In this document: positions 26,401 to 35,853 of the stretch, piece after piece
Layout of the letters: every line of letters starts with the position of its first letter
How positions within the stretch are numbered: position 1 is the stretch's first letter
Source of the DNA: JADKCZ01 sp963786945
Lineage (GTDB): Bacteria > Myxococcota > Myxococcia > Myxococcales > Anaeromyxobacteraceae
Direction: 5' to 3'
DNA length: 64,000 nt
NCBI GenBank assembly: GCA_963786945.1
Contig: CAWBAO010000003.1
Location: 682,001 to 746,000, forward strand
The notes under the pieces: generated by a model
What the model saw: the letters and a program-made list of their open reading frames with translations, nothing else
The model's database searches: none
What the model was told of the DNA's origin: nothing
Position numbers and translations under genes: made by a program

Positions 26401-29307
26401 GTGACCGCGGGGGACCAGGGCTCGAGCAGGTCGCGCCGGGCGCGCGACACCACCGTCCAGCCGGGCGCGCTGACCAACCTGCTGGAACGGCTGGCCGCCG
26501 CGCCGGCGGCGCCGGACCAGGGCGGTCACCGGCCCGGCGACGTGGTGGGCCGGTTCGAGCTGGTCCGCGAGGTGGGGCGCGGCGGCTTCGGCGTGGTCTT
26601 CGAGGCGCGCGATCGGGAGCTGGGGCGGAGCGTGGCCTTCAAGGCGGTCCGCCCGGGCCGGTCCGACGCGCTGCGGGAAGAGCGGCTGGTGCAGGAGGCC
26701 GAGGCGGCGGCCCGGCTCTCCCACCCCGGCATCGTCACCCTCTTCGACGTGGGCCACTCCGAGCGCGGCCCCTACCTGGTCTTCGAGCTGCTGCGCGGCG
26801 AGCCCCTCTCGGCCCGGGTGGCGCGCGGCCCGCTGCCGGTGGAGGAGGCGCTGCGGGTGGCCACCGAGGTGGCGCGGGCCCTCGCCTACGCCCACCAGCA
26901 CGGCGTCATCCACCGCGACCTCAAGCCCGCCAACGTCTTCTGCTGCGACGACGGGCTGGTGAAGGTGCTCGACTTCGGGCTGGCCCATGCCTTCGGGAGG
27001 CGCCGCGAGTCGGGCGGCACGCCGGCCTACATGGCCCCGGAGCAGTGGCGGGGCGCCCCGGAGGACGAGCGGACCGACGTCTTCGCCCTGGGCGTGCTCC
27101 TCTACGAGCTGCTCACCGGCACCCTTCCCTTCCCTGGCGACGACGGTGGCCGGGCCACCACCTCGTCACGGGCGGCGCCGGCGCTCGACGTGCCGGATCG
27201 GCCGGCGCTGGGCGACCTCATCGCCCGCATGCTGGCCAAGGACCCGGTGGCGCGCCCGCGCGACGGCGCCGAGGCGGTGGCGGCGCTCCGCTCCCTGGCG
27301 GGCGGCGCTCCGGCGCCGGCTGGCCCCGCCGGACCCGGGCGCCCGGTGCGGCGACGGCCGCGCCCCTGGCCTCGCCTCGGCCTGGTAGCGATGGTTGGCC
27401 TGGCGCTGGGCGCCGCTGCGGCGCTGCTGCTCGGTCGCTGGCAGGCCTCGGGCCGGGCCGGGAGCCGGCCGCTGGTGGCGGTGGCCGACGTGGTCAACGC
27501 CACCGGCGACGGGGAGCTGGACGCGCTCTCCGGCCTGCTGGTCACCTCGCTGGAGCAGTCGCGGAAGATCGCGGTGCTGACGAGGAGCCGGCTCGCCGAC
27601 CTGGCGGCCCAGGCGGGCGCACCCGCCGGCGCCCGCATCGACGAGCGGCTGGGGCGGGAGCTGGCGGGGAAGGCCAGCGTCCAGGCGCTCCTGGTGGCCG
27701 CCGTGCACCGGCTGGGCGAGGTCTACACGGTGGACCTGCGGGCGCTGGCCCCGGGCCGTGACGACTACCTCTTCACCCTCTCCGAGCGGGCCGCCGGGAA
27801 GTCGGCGCTGCCGGAGCTGGTGGACCGGCTGGCCGGACGGGCCCGCCAGGCGCTGGACGAGAGCGCGGCCGAGATCGCCGGCCACCGGATCGAGGTGGGC
27901 AAGGCTGTCACCGGGAGCCTGGAGGCCTACCAGCACTACTTCCGAGGGGTGGAGCTCTTCGAGGCCCACGACTTCGAGGGCGCGCTGGCCGCTTCCCGCC
28001 GCGCCCTCGCCGTCGATCCCAACATGGCCCTGGCCCACGTCTGGCTGGCCTTCATGGCCGACTACCACACCGCCGGCGGCGAGGAGGCCGGACCGCACCT
28101 CGAGGCCGCGGTGCGCGCGGCCAGCTCGCTCCCCGCCAAGGAGCGGCGCTTCGTTGAGGCGCTGGTGGCGGGCGAATCGGGGCGCCACCTGGAGGCCGAG
28201 GAGCTGGTGCGCCGCCTGGCCACCGACTTCCCCCAGGACAAGCTGGTCCTCTGGTTCGCCGGCCACTTCACCGAGGGGGCCGAAAAGGAGGCCTTCTACC
28301 GCCGGGCCCTGGCGCTCGACCCGGCCTACCCCTGGCCGCTCTACCAGCTCCTCTACACCCTGCCGTGGTCGGGGCGGGCGGCGGAGGCGCTGGTGCTGGC
28401 CGAGCGGGCGGTGGCACTGCGCCCCGGCTTCCCCACCTGGTTCAACCTCGGGCTGGCCCGGGCTCACGCCGGCGACCTCGACGGGGCGCTGGCGGCGGCG
28501 CGCAAGGCGCAAGGGATGGGCCCACCGCGTCCCCAGGGGGCGGCGCTGGAGGCGCTGGCGCTCGCCACCCTCGGCCGCGGGGAGGAGGCCCTCTCGGTCA
28601 TCATCCCCTGGACGCTCGCCGAGGTGCCCGCTCCGAGCCGCCACCTCGCCCTCACGGCGCGCGGCATGGTCGAGGCGCTGGCCGGTCGGCGGGCCGAGGC
28701 CTTGCGGACGTTCACGGCGGCGACCGCCATCCGCGACGACGACTGGAGCCGCACCTTCCTGGTCCACGCCGCCGAGGTGGGCGGCGACACCGCCCGGGCC
28801 CGTCGCGCCGCCGAGGCGTGGCGCAACCCGTGGCGCAGCGAGGCCGGCTGGCTGGAGAAGCTCGGCCTGTCGGAGCGGGCGGCCGTGCTGGCGACGCAGC
28901 TCCCGCCCGGGTCGGAGCCGGCGGTCTGGTACCGGGCGGCCGTCGCCGAGCGGGCCGGGCACCGTGAGGAGGCCATCCGGCTCATGCGGGAGGCGCTGGC
29001 GCCGGCACCCGAGGTCTCCGAGGCCTACCTGCTCGGCGCGGCGCTGGCCGCCGACGGCCGCTGCCCGGAGGCCCTGCCCCAGCTGGACCGGGTGGCGCGG
29101 CAGTTCCCCTGGCCCTGGGCGCAGCAGACGGTCCTCGCCGTGCGTGTCCCGCTCTCGCTCCTCGAGGCGGCGACGTGCCTGGAGCGGCTCGGGCGACCGG
29201 CCGAGGCGCGGGAGCGCCTGGCCCGGCTGCGCCGGCTCTGGGTGCGCGCCGACGCCGACCTGCCCGCCCTGGCCGAGGTGGCCGCGCTCGAGGCGCGGCT
29301 CCGCTGA
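26401..29307 (+). CDS. Ser/Thr protein kinase with TM helix, TolB-like and TPR sensor part
   Basis: 968 residues. A eukaryotic-type kinase domain spans about 52-300: GRGGFG glycine loop, Lys81 in VAFK, HRDLKPAN (171-178), DFG (191-193), APEQW. A transmembrane helix at about 326-345 follows. The extracytoplasmic part opens with a TolB/FlgO-like alpha/beta domain (VAVADVVNATGDGELDALSGLLVTSLEQ) and continues in TPRs (LEAYQHYFRGVELFEAHDFEGALAASRRAL and on) to the end. All catalytic residues are present, so an active kinase is expected. GTG 26401 is preceded by GGGGAGGG. The architecture is common in myxobacteria; ligand and substrates are unknown. Confidence 0.92.
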   Translation: MTAGDQGSSRSRRARDTTVQPGALTNLLERLAAAPAAPDQGGHRPGDVVGRFELVREVGRGGFGVVFEARDRELGRSVAFKAVRPGRSDALREERLVQEAEAAARLSHPGIVTLFDVGHSERGPYLVFELLRGEPLSARVARGPLPVEEALRVATEVARALAYAHQHGVIHRDLKPANVFCCDDGLVKVLDFGLAHAFGRRRESGGTPAYMAPEQWRGAPEDERTDVFALGVLLYELLTGTLPFPGDDGGRATTSSRAAPALDVPDRPALGDLIARMLAKDPVARPRDGAEAVAALRSLAGGAPAPAGPAGPGRPVRRRPRPWPRLGLVAMVGLALGAAAALLLGRWQASGRAGSRPLVAVADVVNATGDGELDALSGLLVTSLEQSRKIAVLTRSRLADLAAQAGAPAGARIDERLGRELAGKASVQALLVAAVHRLGEVYTVDLRALAPGRDDYLFTLSERAAGKSALPELVDRLAGRARQALDESAAEIAGHRIEVGKAVTGSLEAYQHYFRGVELFEAHDFEGALAASRRALAVDPNMALAHVWLAFMADYHTAGGEEAGPHLEAAVRAASSLPAKERRFVEALVAGESGRHLEAEELVRRLATDFPQDKLVLWFAGHFTEGAEKEAFYRRALALDPAYPWPLYQLLYTLPWSGRAAEALVLAERAVALRPGFPTWFNLGLARAHAGDLDGALAAARKAQGMGPPRPQGAALEALALATLGRGEEALSVIIPWTLAEVPAPSRHLALTARGMVEALAGRRAEALRTFTAATAIRDDDWSRTFLVHAAEVGGDTARARRAAEAWRNPWRSEAGWLEKLGLSERAAVLATQLPPGSEPAVWYRAAVAERAGHREEAIRLMREALAPAPEVSEAYLLGAALAADGRCPEALPQLDRVARQFPWPWAQQTVLAVRVPLSLLEAATCLERLGRPAEARERLARLRRLWVRADADLPALAEVAALEARLR

Positions 29308-29319
29308 GCGCCCCGCCGG

Positions 29320-30666
29320 CTAGGCGCGGCCGACGCTGACCGCCTTGAGGCTGTCCTCGAGCGCGGCGAGGAACGTGTCGAGCTGCGGGTACCCGATGGT
29401 GAGGGCCGGCTCGACGCGGAGCACCCGGGCGTTGATGTAGGTGCCGGAGATGAGGATCTGCCGGGAGAACAGCTCGGTGGCCACCCGGTAGCCGAGGTCG
29501 TTGTCGGTGAACTCCATGCCCAGCATCAGCCCGCGGCCGCGCGCCAGCTTCATGACCTTGGGGTACTTCGCCGCCAGCGCGTTCATGTGCTTCAGCAGGT
29601 ACTCGCCCTTCTCGTGCGCCTGCCGGGGCAGGTCCTCCTCCAGCAGCACGTGGATGGTGGCGATGGCCGCGGCGCAGGCCAGCGGGTTCCCGCCGAAGGT
29701 GGTGGTGTGCAGGAAGGGGTTCTCGATGTACTTCTGCCAGGTCCTCGGGTTGCCCACCACCGCGCCGATGGGCATGACGCCGCCGCCGAAGCCCTTGCCC
29801 AGCGCCATGAGGTCCGGCGTGACGCCGTCGTGCTCGCAGGCGAACATCTTGCCGCTCCGCCCCATGCCCGACTGCACCTCGTCGAAGATGAGCATGGCGC
29901 CGTACTGGTCGCAGATCTCGCGCGCCTTGGCCAGGTAGCCCGGCGGCGCCACCACGATGCCGCCCTCGCCCTGGATGGGCTCGATCACCACGGCGGCCAC
30001 CCGGTCGCCGGTGAAGTCGCCGCTCTTCAGGACCATGGCCAGCGCGTCGACGTCGCCGAACGGCACGTGCATCCAGTTGAGCAGCGGCAGGAACGGCTCC
30101 CGGAAGAAGGCCTTGGAGGTCCCGCCCAGCGCGCCCAGGGTCTTGCCGTGGAAGGCGCCGATGGTCCCCACCAGCTTGCGGCGGCCGGTGGTGAGCATGG
30201 CCATCTTCAGGCACCCCTCCACCGACTCGGTGCCCGAGTTGGAGAAGAAGGAGTAGGTCAGGTCGCCGGGCGTGATCAGCGACACCAGCCTGGCGAGGTA
30301 GGTGCGGAGCGGGTCGATGAGCTCCTGCGAGTGGATGGCCTGCTTCTGCAGCTGGTCGGTGACCGCCTTGAGCACCTTGGGGTGGCGGTGGCCGACCACG
30401 TAGATGCCGAAGCCACCGAGCATGTCGATGAACTCCTTGCCGTTGACGTCGCGGAAGACCGCCCCCTCGTCCTCCCACTCCACCGCCGTGTAGTCGGTGG
30501 AGACCGACTTCCGGTACTGCAGGAAGCCGGCGTTGACGTGCTCGTTCCAGAACTGCACCGACTCCCGGATGACGCGGGTGCGCTCGTCGGGCGAGAGCGT
30601 CTTCCTGGAGATGAGGTCCAGCGTGGACGTGGACTGCGACAGCGCACCCTTGAGATCCTGGGCCAT
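29320..30666 (-). CDS. patA: Putrescine aminotransferase
   Basis: 448-residue class-III PLP aminotransferase, collinear over its whole length with E. coli PatA (YgjG). Shared blocks: EFIDMLGGFGIYVVGHRHP, HSQELIDPLRTYLA, SFFSNSGTESVEGCLK, GAFHGKTLGALG, VIEPIQGEGGIVVAPPGYL, DEVQSGMGRSGKMFACEH, GKGFGGGVMPIGA and FLHTTTFGGNPLACAAA. It would convert putrescine (or cadaverine) with 2-oxoglutarate to 4-aminobutanal and glutamate. It follows another aminotransferase gene on the same strand after 125 bases, with AGGAG before its ATG, and is probably part of the same sigma-54-driven transcript. The next step (PatD) is encoded at 38885. Confidence 0.92.
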   Translation of the reverse strand: MAQDLKGALSQSTSTLDLISRKTLSPDERTRVIRESVQFWNEHVNAGFLQYRKSVSTDYTAVEWEDEGAVFRDVNGKEFIDMLGGFGIYVVGHRHPKVLKAVTDQLQKQAIHSQELIDPLRTYLARLVSLITPGDLTYSFFSNSGTESVEGCLKMAMLTTGRRKLVGTIGAFHGKTLGALGGTSKAFFREPFLPLLNWMHVPFGDVDALAMVLKSGDFTGDRVAAVVIEPIQGEGGIVVAPPGYLAKAREICDQYGAMLIFDEVQSGMGRSGKMFACEHDGVTPDLMALGKGFGGGVMPIGAVVGNPRTWQKYIENPFLHTTTFGGNPLACAAAIATIHVLLEEDLPRQAHEKGEYLLKHMNALAAKYPKVMKLARGRGLMLGMEFTDNDLGYRVATELFSRQILISGTYINARVLRVEPALTIGYPQLDTFLAALEDSLKAVSVGRA

Positions 30667-30791
30667 GGTGACTCCTGTGCTGCGGAAGGCGTGGTGGTGA
30701 GGGAGGTGGACGGGGCGCGGCGCCGCGAGCCGGGCGCGCCAGGAGGCGGCCTACCGGGAGGCCGGGGGCGGCTGGGCGTGGAGGTTGGGGG

Positions 30792-32147
30792 TCACGACAG
30801 CACCGCCCCCACGCTCTCGCGAAACACCGCGGTGTGCAAGTCGACGTCGGCGGCGGTGGTGGCCGGGCACATCAGCGCCATGTTGTGGAAGGGGGTCATG
30901 AGGATGCCGCGGTTGAGCGCGGCCAGGTGCATGTAGCGGTCGAGCTCGGCGTCCACCGCGGCGGCCGCCTCGCCGCCGTTGCGCGGCGCGGTGGCGCGGA
31001 ACCAGTACTCGGCCCGGGCCCCGAGCCGCTTGACGATCCAGGGCAGGCCGAGCTCGGCGATGACCCCCTCGACGCCGGCGGCGAAGCGCTCGGCCAGCGG
31101 GATCATCCGGGCATAGGCCGCCTCGGTGAGCACCTCGCCCAGGGTGGCCCGCATGGCGGCCACGGCCAGGGCGTTGCCGGCCAGGGTCCCGCCGATCCCG
31201 CCGGTGTCGGCCAGGTCCCTCTCGGTGGCCGCCCGCCAGCGCGCCGCCACCTCCCCGGTGAAGCCGTAGACCGCGGCCGGGATGCCCGAGGCGATGGGCT
31301 TGCCGAGGGTGACGAAGTCGGGCTCCAGGCCCCAGGCGCGGGTGCAGCCGCCCGGTCCGGCCGAGATGGTGTGGGTCTCGTCGATGACCAGCAGCGTGCC
31401 GGCCTGGCGCGTCAGCCTCCGCAGCGCGGCGTGGAAGCCGGGATCGGGCAGGACGATGCCGATGTTGGTCATGGCCGGCTCGGCGAGCACGCAGGCCACG
31501 TCGCCGTGGGCCAGCTCGCGCTCCAGGGCGGCCAGGTCGTTGAACTCGACCACCCGGGTGGTGACGGCCGGGTCCACCGGCGGCCCGACGTTGCCGGGGC
31601 GCGGGCCGACCCGGCCGTCGGGGCCGAGGGTGGCGAAGGTCTCGTCGACGGTGCCGTGGTAGCACCAGTTGAAGACCAGCACCCGGGGGCGCCCGGTGAC
31701 GTGCCGGGCGATGCGGATGACGAAGCGGTTGGCGTCGGTGGCCGTCATGGCCAGCTGCCAGGACGGCAGCGAGAAGCGCCGCGCCAGCTCCTCGGAGACC
31801 GCCAGCGCCTCCTCGGTGGGCAGCATGAAGGTGATGCCGCGATCGAGCTGCGCCTTGATGGCCGCCAGCGCCGCGTCCGGGGCGTGCCCGGTCATGGCCC
31901 CGGTGTCGCCGAGGCAGAAGTCGACGTAGGTCCGGCCGTCGACGTCGGTGAAGCGCGCCCCCTTGGCCCGCTCCACGAAGAGCGGGAAGGCGCCGGCCCA
32001 GCGGCTCATCCAGCTCATGGGCACGCCGTCGTGGAGGTGCGCCTGGGCCCGGTCGAAGAGCTGGCGCGAGCGCGGGTGCTCGGCCGTGAAGCGGGCCAGC
32101 TCCGCCTCCAGGGCGGTCGTGAGGCGGCGCCGGTCGATGGTCCTCAT
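30792..32147 (-). CDS. Class-III aminotransferase, GSA-aminotransferase-like, substrate unknown
   Basis: 451-residue PLP enzyme with the glutamate-1-semialdehyde aminomutase type of fold. Seen: HLHDGVPMSWMSRWAGAFPLFVERAKGARFTDVDGRTYVDFCLGDTGAMTGH, VLVFNWCYHGTVDET, LLVIDETHT and VTLGKPIASGIPAAVYG (PLP lysine). The place where HemL reads GTEA here reads TDAN, so it is not the tetrapyrrole enzyme. It lies divergent from the sigma-54 activator gene, with a -24/-12-like site in its leader, and upstream of patA. An amine or amino-acid transaminase of the same regulon is likely. Start ATG 32147 follows GGGAG; a longer frame starting at 32270 would run over the promoter. Confidence 0.82.
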   Translation of the reverse strand: MRTIDRRRLTTALEAELARFTAEHPRSRQLFDRAQAHLHDGVPMSWMSRWAGAFPLFVERAKGARFTDVDGRTYVDFCLGDTGAMTGHAPDAALAAIKAQLDRGITFMLPTEEALAVSEELARRFSLPSWQLAMTATDANRFVIRIARHVTGRPRVLVFNWCYHGTVDETFATLGPDGRVGPRPGNVGPPVDPAVTTRVVEFNDLAALERELAHGDVACVLAEPAMTNIGIVLPDPGFHAALRRLTRQAGTLLVIDETHTISAGPGGCTRAWGLEPDFVTLGKPIASGIPAAVYGFTGEVAARWRAATERDLADTGGIGGTLAGNALAVAAMRATLGEVLTEAAYARMIPLAERFAAGVEGVIAELGLPWIVKRLGARAEYWFRATAPRNGGEAAAAVDAELDRYMHLAALNRGILMTPFHNMALMCPATTAADVDLHTAVFRESVGAVLS

Positions 32148-32253
32148 CAGGCTCCCGTGCGGAAGGGTTGATCGCGGGAGAGAGAGCACCGGCTGTGCCA
32201 TGTCGGCGCTGCCGGAGGCAGGCGCCAGGCGACCTCCAACCGACCTTGATCGC

Positions 32254-32269
32254 AGCACTTTCTTGGCCA
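32254..32269 (-). promoter_or_regulatory. Candidate sigma-54 (-24/-12) promoter for the 32147 gene
   Basis: TGGCCAAGAAAGTGCT on the minus strand keeps the invariant GG and GC at the correct 10-base spacing. It points at the aminotransferase-patA transcription unit; the start codon is about 95 bases downstream of the expected transcription start. Confidence 0.55.
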
Positions 32270-32277
32270 TTCCCGGA

Positions 32278-32326
32278 CGGCTCGACCGAGCCGGGCTTAT
32301 GCCCGATTGCGCATTTCATGCGCGAT
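32278..32326. promoter_or_regulatory. Cluster of inverted repeats, candidate activator site
   Basis: Three dyads lie in the divergent spacer. The first is CGGCTCG-AC-CGAGCCG (32278-32293). The second is CGGGC-TTAT-GCCCG (32292-32305). The third is ATTGCGCAT-TTC-ATGCGCGAT (32306-32326, 8 of 9 paired). The last is centred about 70 bases upstream of the predicted sigma-54 transcription start, as expected of an enhancer-type site for the adjacent activator. Confidence 0.5.
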
Positions 32327-32340
32327 GGCATAGATCGCTG

Positions 32341-34116
<1,776 letters not shown>

Positions 34117-34128
34117 CGCGCCGGGCTC

Positions 34129-34142
34129 ATGCAGCCCTGCAT
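34129..34142. repeat. Inverted repeat in the activator-gabD spacer
   Basis: ATGCAG-CC-CTGCAT, perfect 6-base arms, 12 bases after the activator stop and about 180 bases upstream of a -24/-12-like site. It could be an activator site; the rest of the 231-base spacer is plain GC-rich sequence. Confidence 0.35.
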
Positions 34143-34319
34143 CCCCGGCCCGCCAGGGGCGCGGGAGCGGTCCCCGGCGCCGCCCCTCCGGCGCCGGCGG
34201 CCCGTGCCCCGCCGAGGCCTCACGCCGCCGCGAAACCCGAGTGAGGTCGGCGCCGTCGCGCGCAGCCGGCGAGCGCGGGGCGGGGCCGGGCGGGCCGGCG
34301 GCGGTCCGCGGCTCGGCGG

Positions 34320-34335
34320 TGGCACGCTTCTGGCT
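34320..34335 (+). promoter_or_regulatory. Candidate sigma-54 promoter upstream of gabD
   Basis: TGGCACGCTTCTGGCT matches the -24/-12 consensus at all but one defined position. Caveat: transcription would begin within a few bases of ATG 34348, giving an almost leaderless mRNA, so either translation starts unusually or the match is fortuitous. Confidence 0.45.
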
Positions 34336-34347
34336 CTTGCCGGTGGC

Positions 34348-35839
34348 ATGTCCACGACCGCTCCCCACGCCAGGTCCATCACCGTTCCACTGAGGAACGA
34401 GTTCCTCCTCCGCCAGCGCTGCTTCATCCGCGGCGCCTGGACCGACGCGGCCGACGGCCGCACCATCACCGTCAAGAACCCCGCCTCGGGCCAGGTCATC
34501 GGCACCGTCCCGCGCATGGGGACCGAGGATGCCCGCCGCGCCGTGGAGGCCGCCGACGCCGCCCTCCCCGCCTGGCGGGCCAGGACCGCCAAGGAGCGCG
34601 CCGCCATCCTGCGCAGGTGGTTCGAGCTGATCATGGCCAACCAGGAGGACCTGGCCACGCTGATGACGGCCGAGCAGGGCAAGCCCATGGCCGAGTCGCG
34701 CGGCGAGATCGCCTACGCCGCCGCCTTCATCGAGTGGTTCGGCGAGGAGGCCAAGCGCGTCTACGGCGACACCATCCCCCAGCACCAGGCCGACAAGCGG
34801 ATCCTCGTGCTCAAGGAGCCCATCGGCGTGGTGGCCGCCATCACCCCGTGGAACTTCCCGGCCGCCATGATCACCCGCAAGGCCGGCCCGGCCCTGGCGG
34901 CCGGCTGCACGGTGGTGCTCAAGCCGGCCAGCGCCACCCCCTTCTCGGCGCTGGCGCTCGCCCTGCTGGGCGAGCAGGCGGGGCTGCCGGCCGGCGTCTT
35001 CAACGTCGTCACCGGCGACTCCGGCGCCATCGGCAAGGAGCTGACCACCAACCCCGTCGTCCGCAAGGTCTCCTTCACCGGCTCGACCGAGATCGGCAAG
35101 CAGCTGATGGCCCAGTGCGCCTCCACGGTGAAGAAGGTCTCGCTGGAGCTGGGCGGCAACGCCCCCTTCATCGTCTTCGACGACGCCGACCTCGACGCCG
35201 CGGTGGTGGGAGCCATCCAGAGCAAGTACCGGAACAGCGGCCAGACCTGCGTCTGCACCAACCGCATCCTGGTCCAGGACGGCGTCTACGACCTCTTCGC
35301 CCGGAAGCTCTCGGCCGCGGTCGCCGAGCTCAAGGTCGGGCGACGGCCTGAAGGCCGAGACCCAGCAGGGCCCGCTCATCGACGAGGGGGCGGTGAAGAA
35401 GGTGGAGGAGCACATCGCCGACGCCATCGCCAAGGGGGCCACCGTGGTCGCCGGCGGCGGCCGCCACGCGCTGGGCGGCACCTTCTTCCAGCCCACCGTG
35501 CTCACCAACGTGACGCCCGCCATGATGGTCTCCCGGGAGGAGACCTTCGGCCCGCTGGCGCCCCTCTACCGCTTCAAGACCGAGGAGGAGGCCATCCAGA
35601 TGGCCAACGACACCGAGTTCGGCCTGGCCTCCTACTTCTACACCCGCGACCTGGCCCGGTCCTGGCGGGTCTCGGAGCAGCTCGAGTACGGCATGGTCGG
35701 CGTCAACACCGGCCTCATCTCCACCGAGGTCGCCCCGTTCGGCGGCGTCAAGGAGTCGGGCATCGGCCGCGAGGGCTCCAAGTACGGCATCGAGGACTAC
35801 CTCGAGATCAAGTACGTCTGCATCGGCGGGATCAGCTGA
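34348..35839 (+). CDS. gabD: Succinate-semialdehyde dehydrogenase, frameshifted
   Basis: Aldehyde dehydrogenase closest in layout to GabD, oxidising succinate semialdehyde to succinate with NAD(P)+. Seen in order: LLRQRCFIRGAWTDAADGRTI, AITPWNFPAAMITRKAGPALAAGCTVVLKPA, SFTGSTEIGKQL, LELGGNAPFIVFDDAD and the active site NSGQTCVC. The frame then breaks: at 35338-35341 one base is extra. After its removal the text continues KVGDGLKAETQQGPLIDEGAV and ends YLEIKYVCIGGIS, giving a normal length of about 496 residues. ATG 34348 lacks a clear ribosome site. It directly precedes the glutamate dehydrogenase gene. Confidence 0.88.
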
Positions 35840-35853
35840 GCCGGGGAGCCGCC

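Noticed and set aside
32326..32340. Plus-strand TGGCATAGATCGCTG as a sigma-54 promoter of the activator gene
   Set aside because: GG and GC are eight and not ten bases apart, and the start codon follows immediately.
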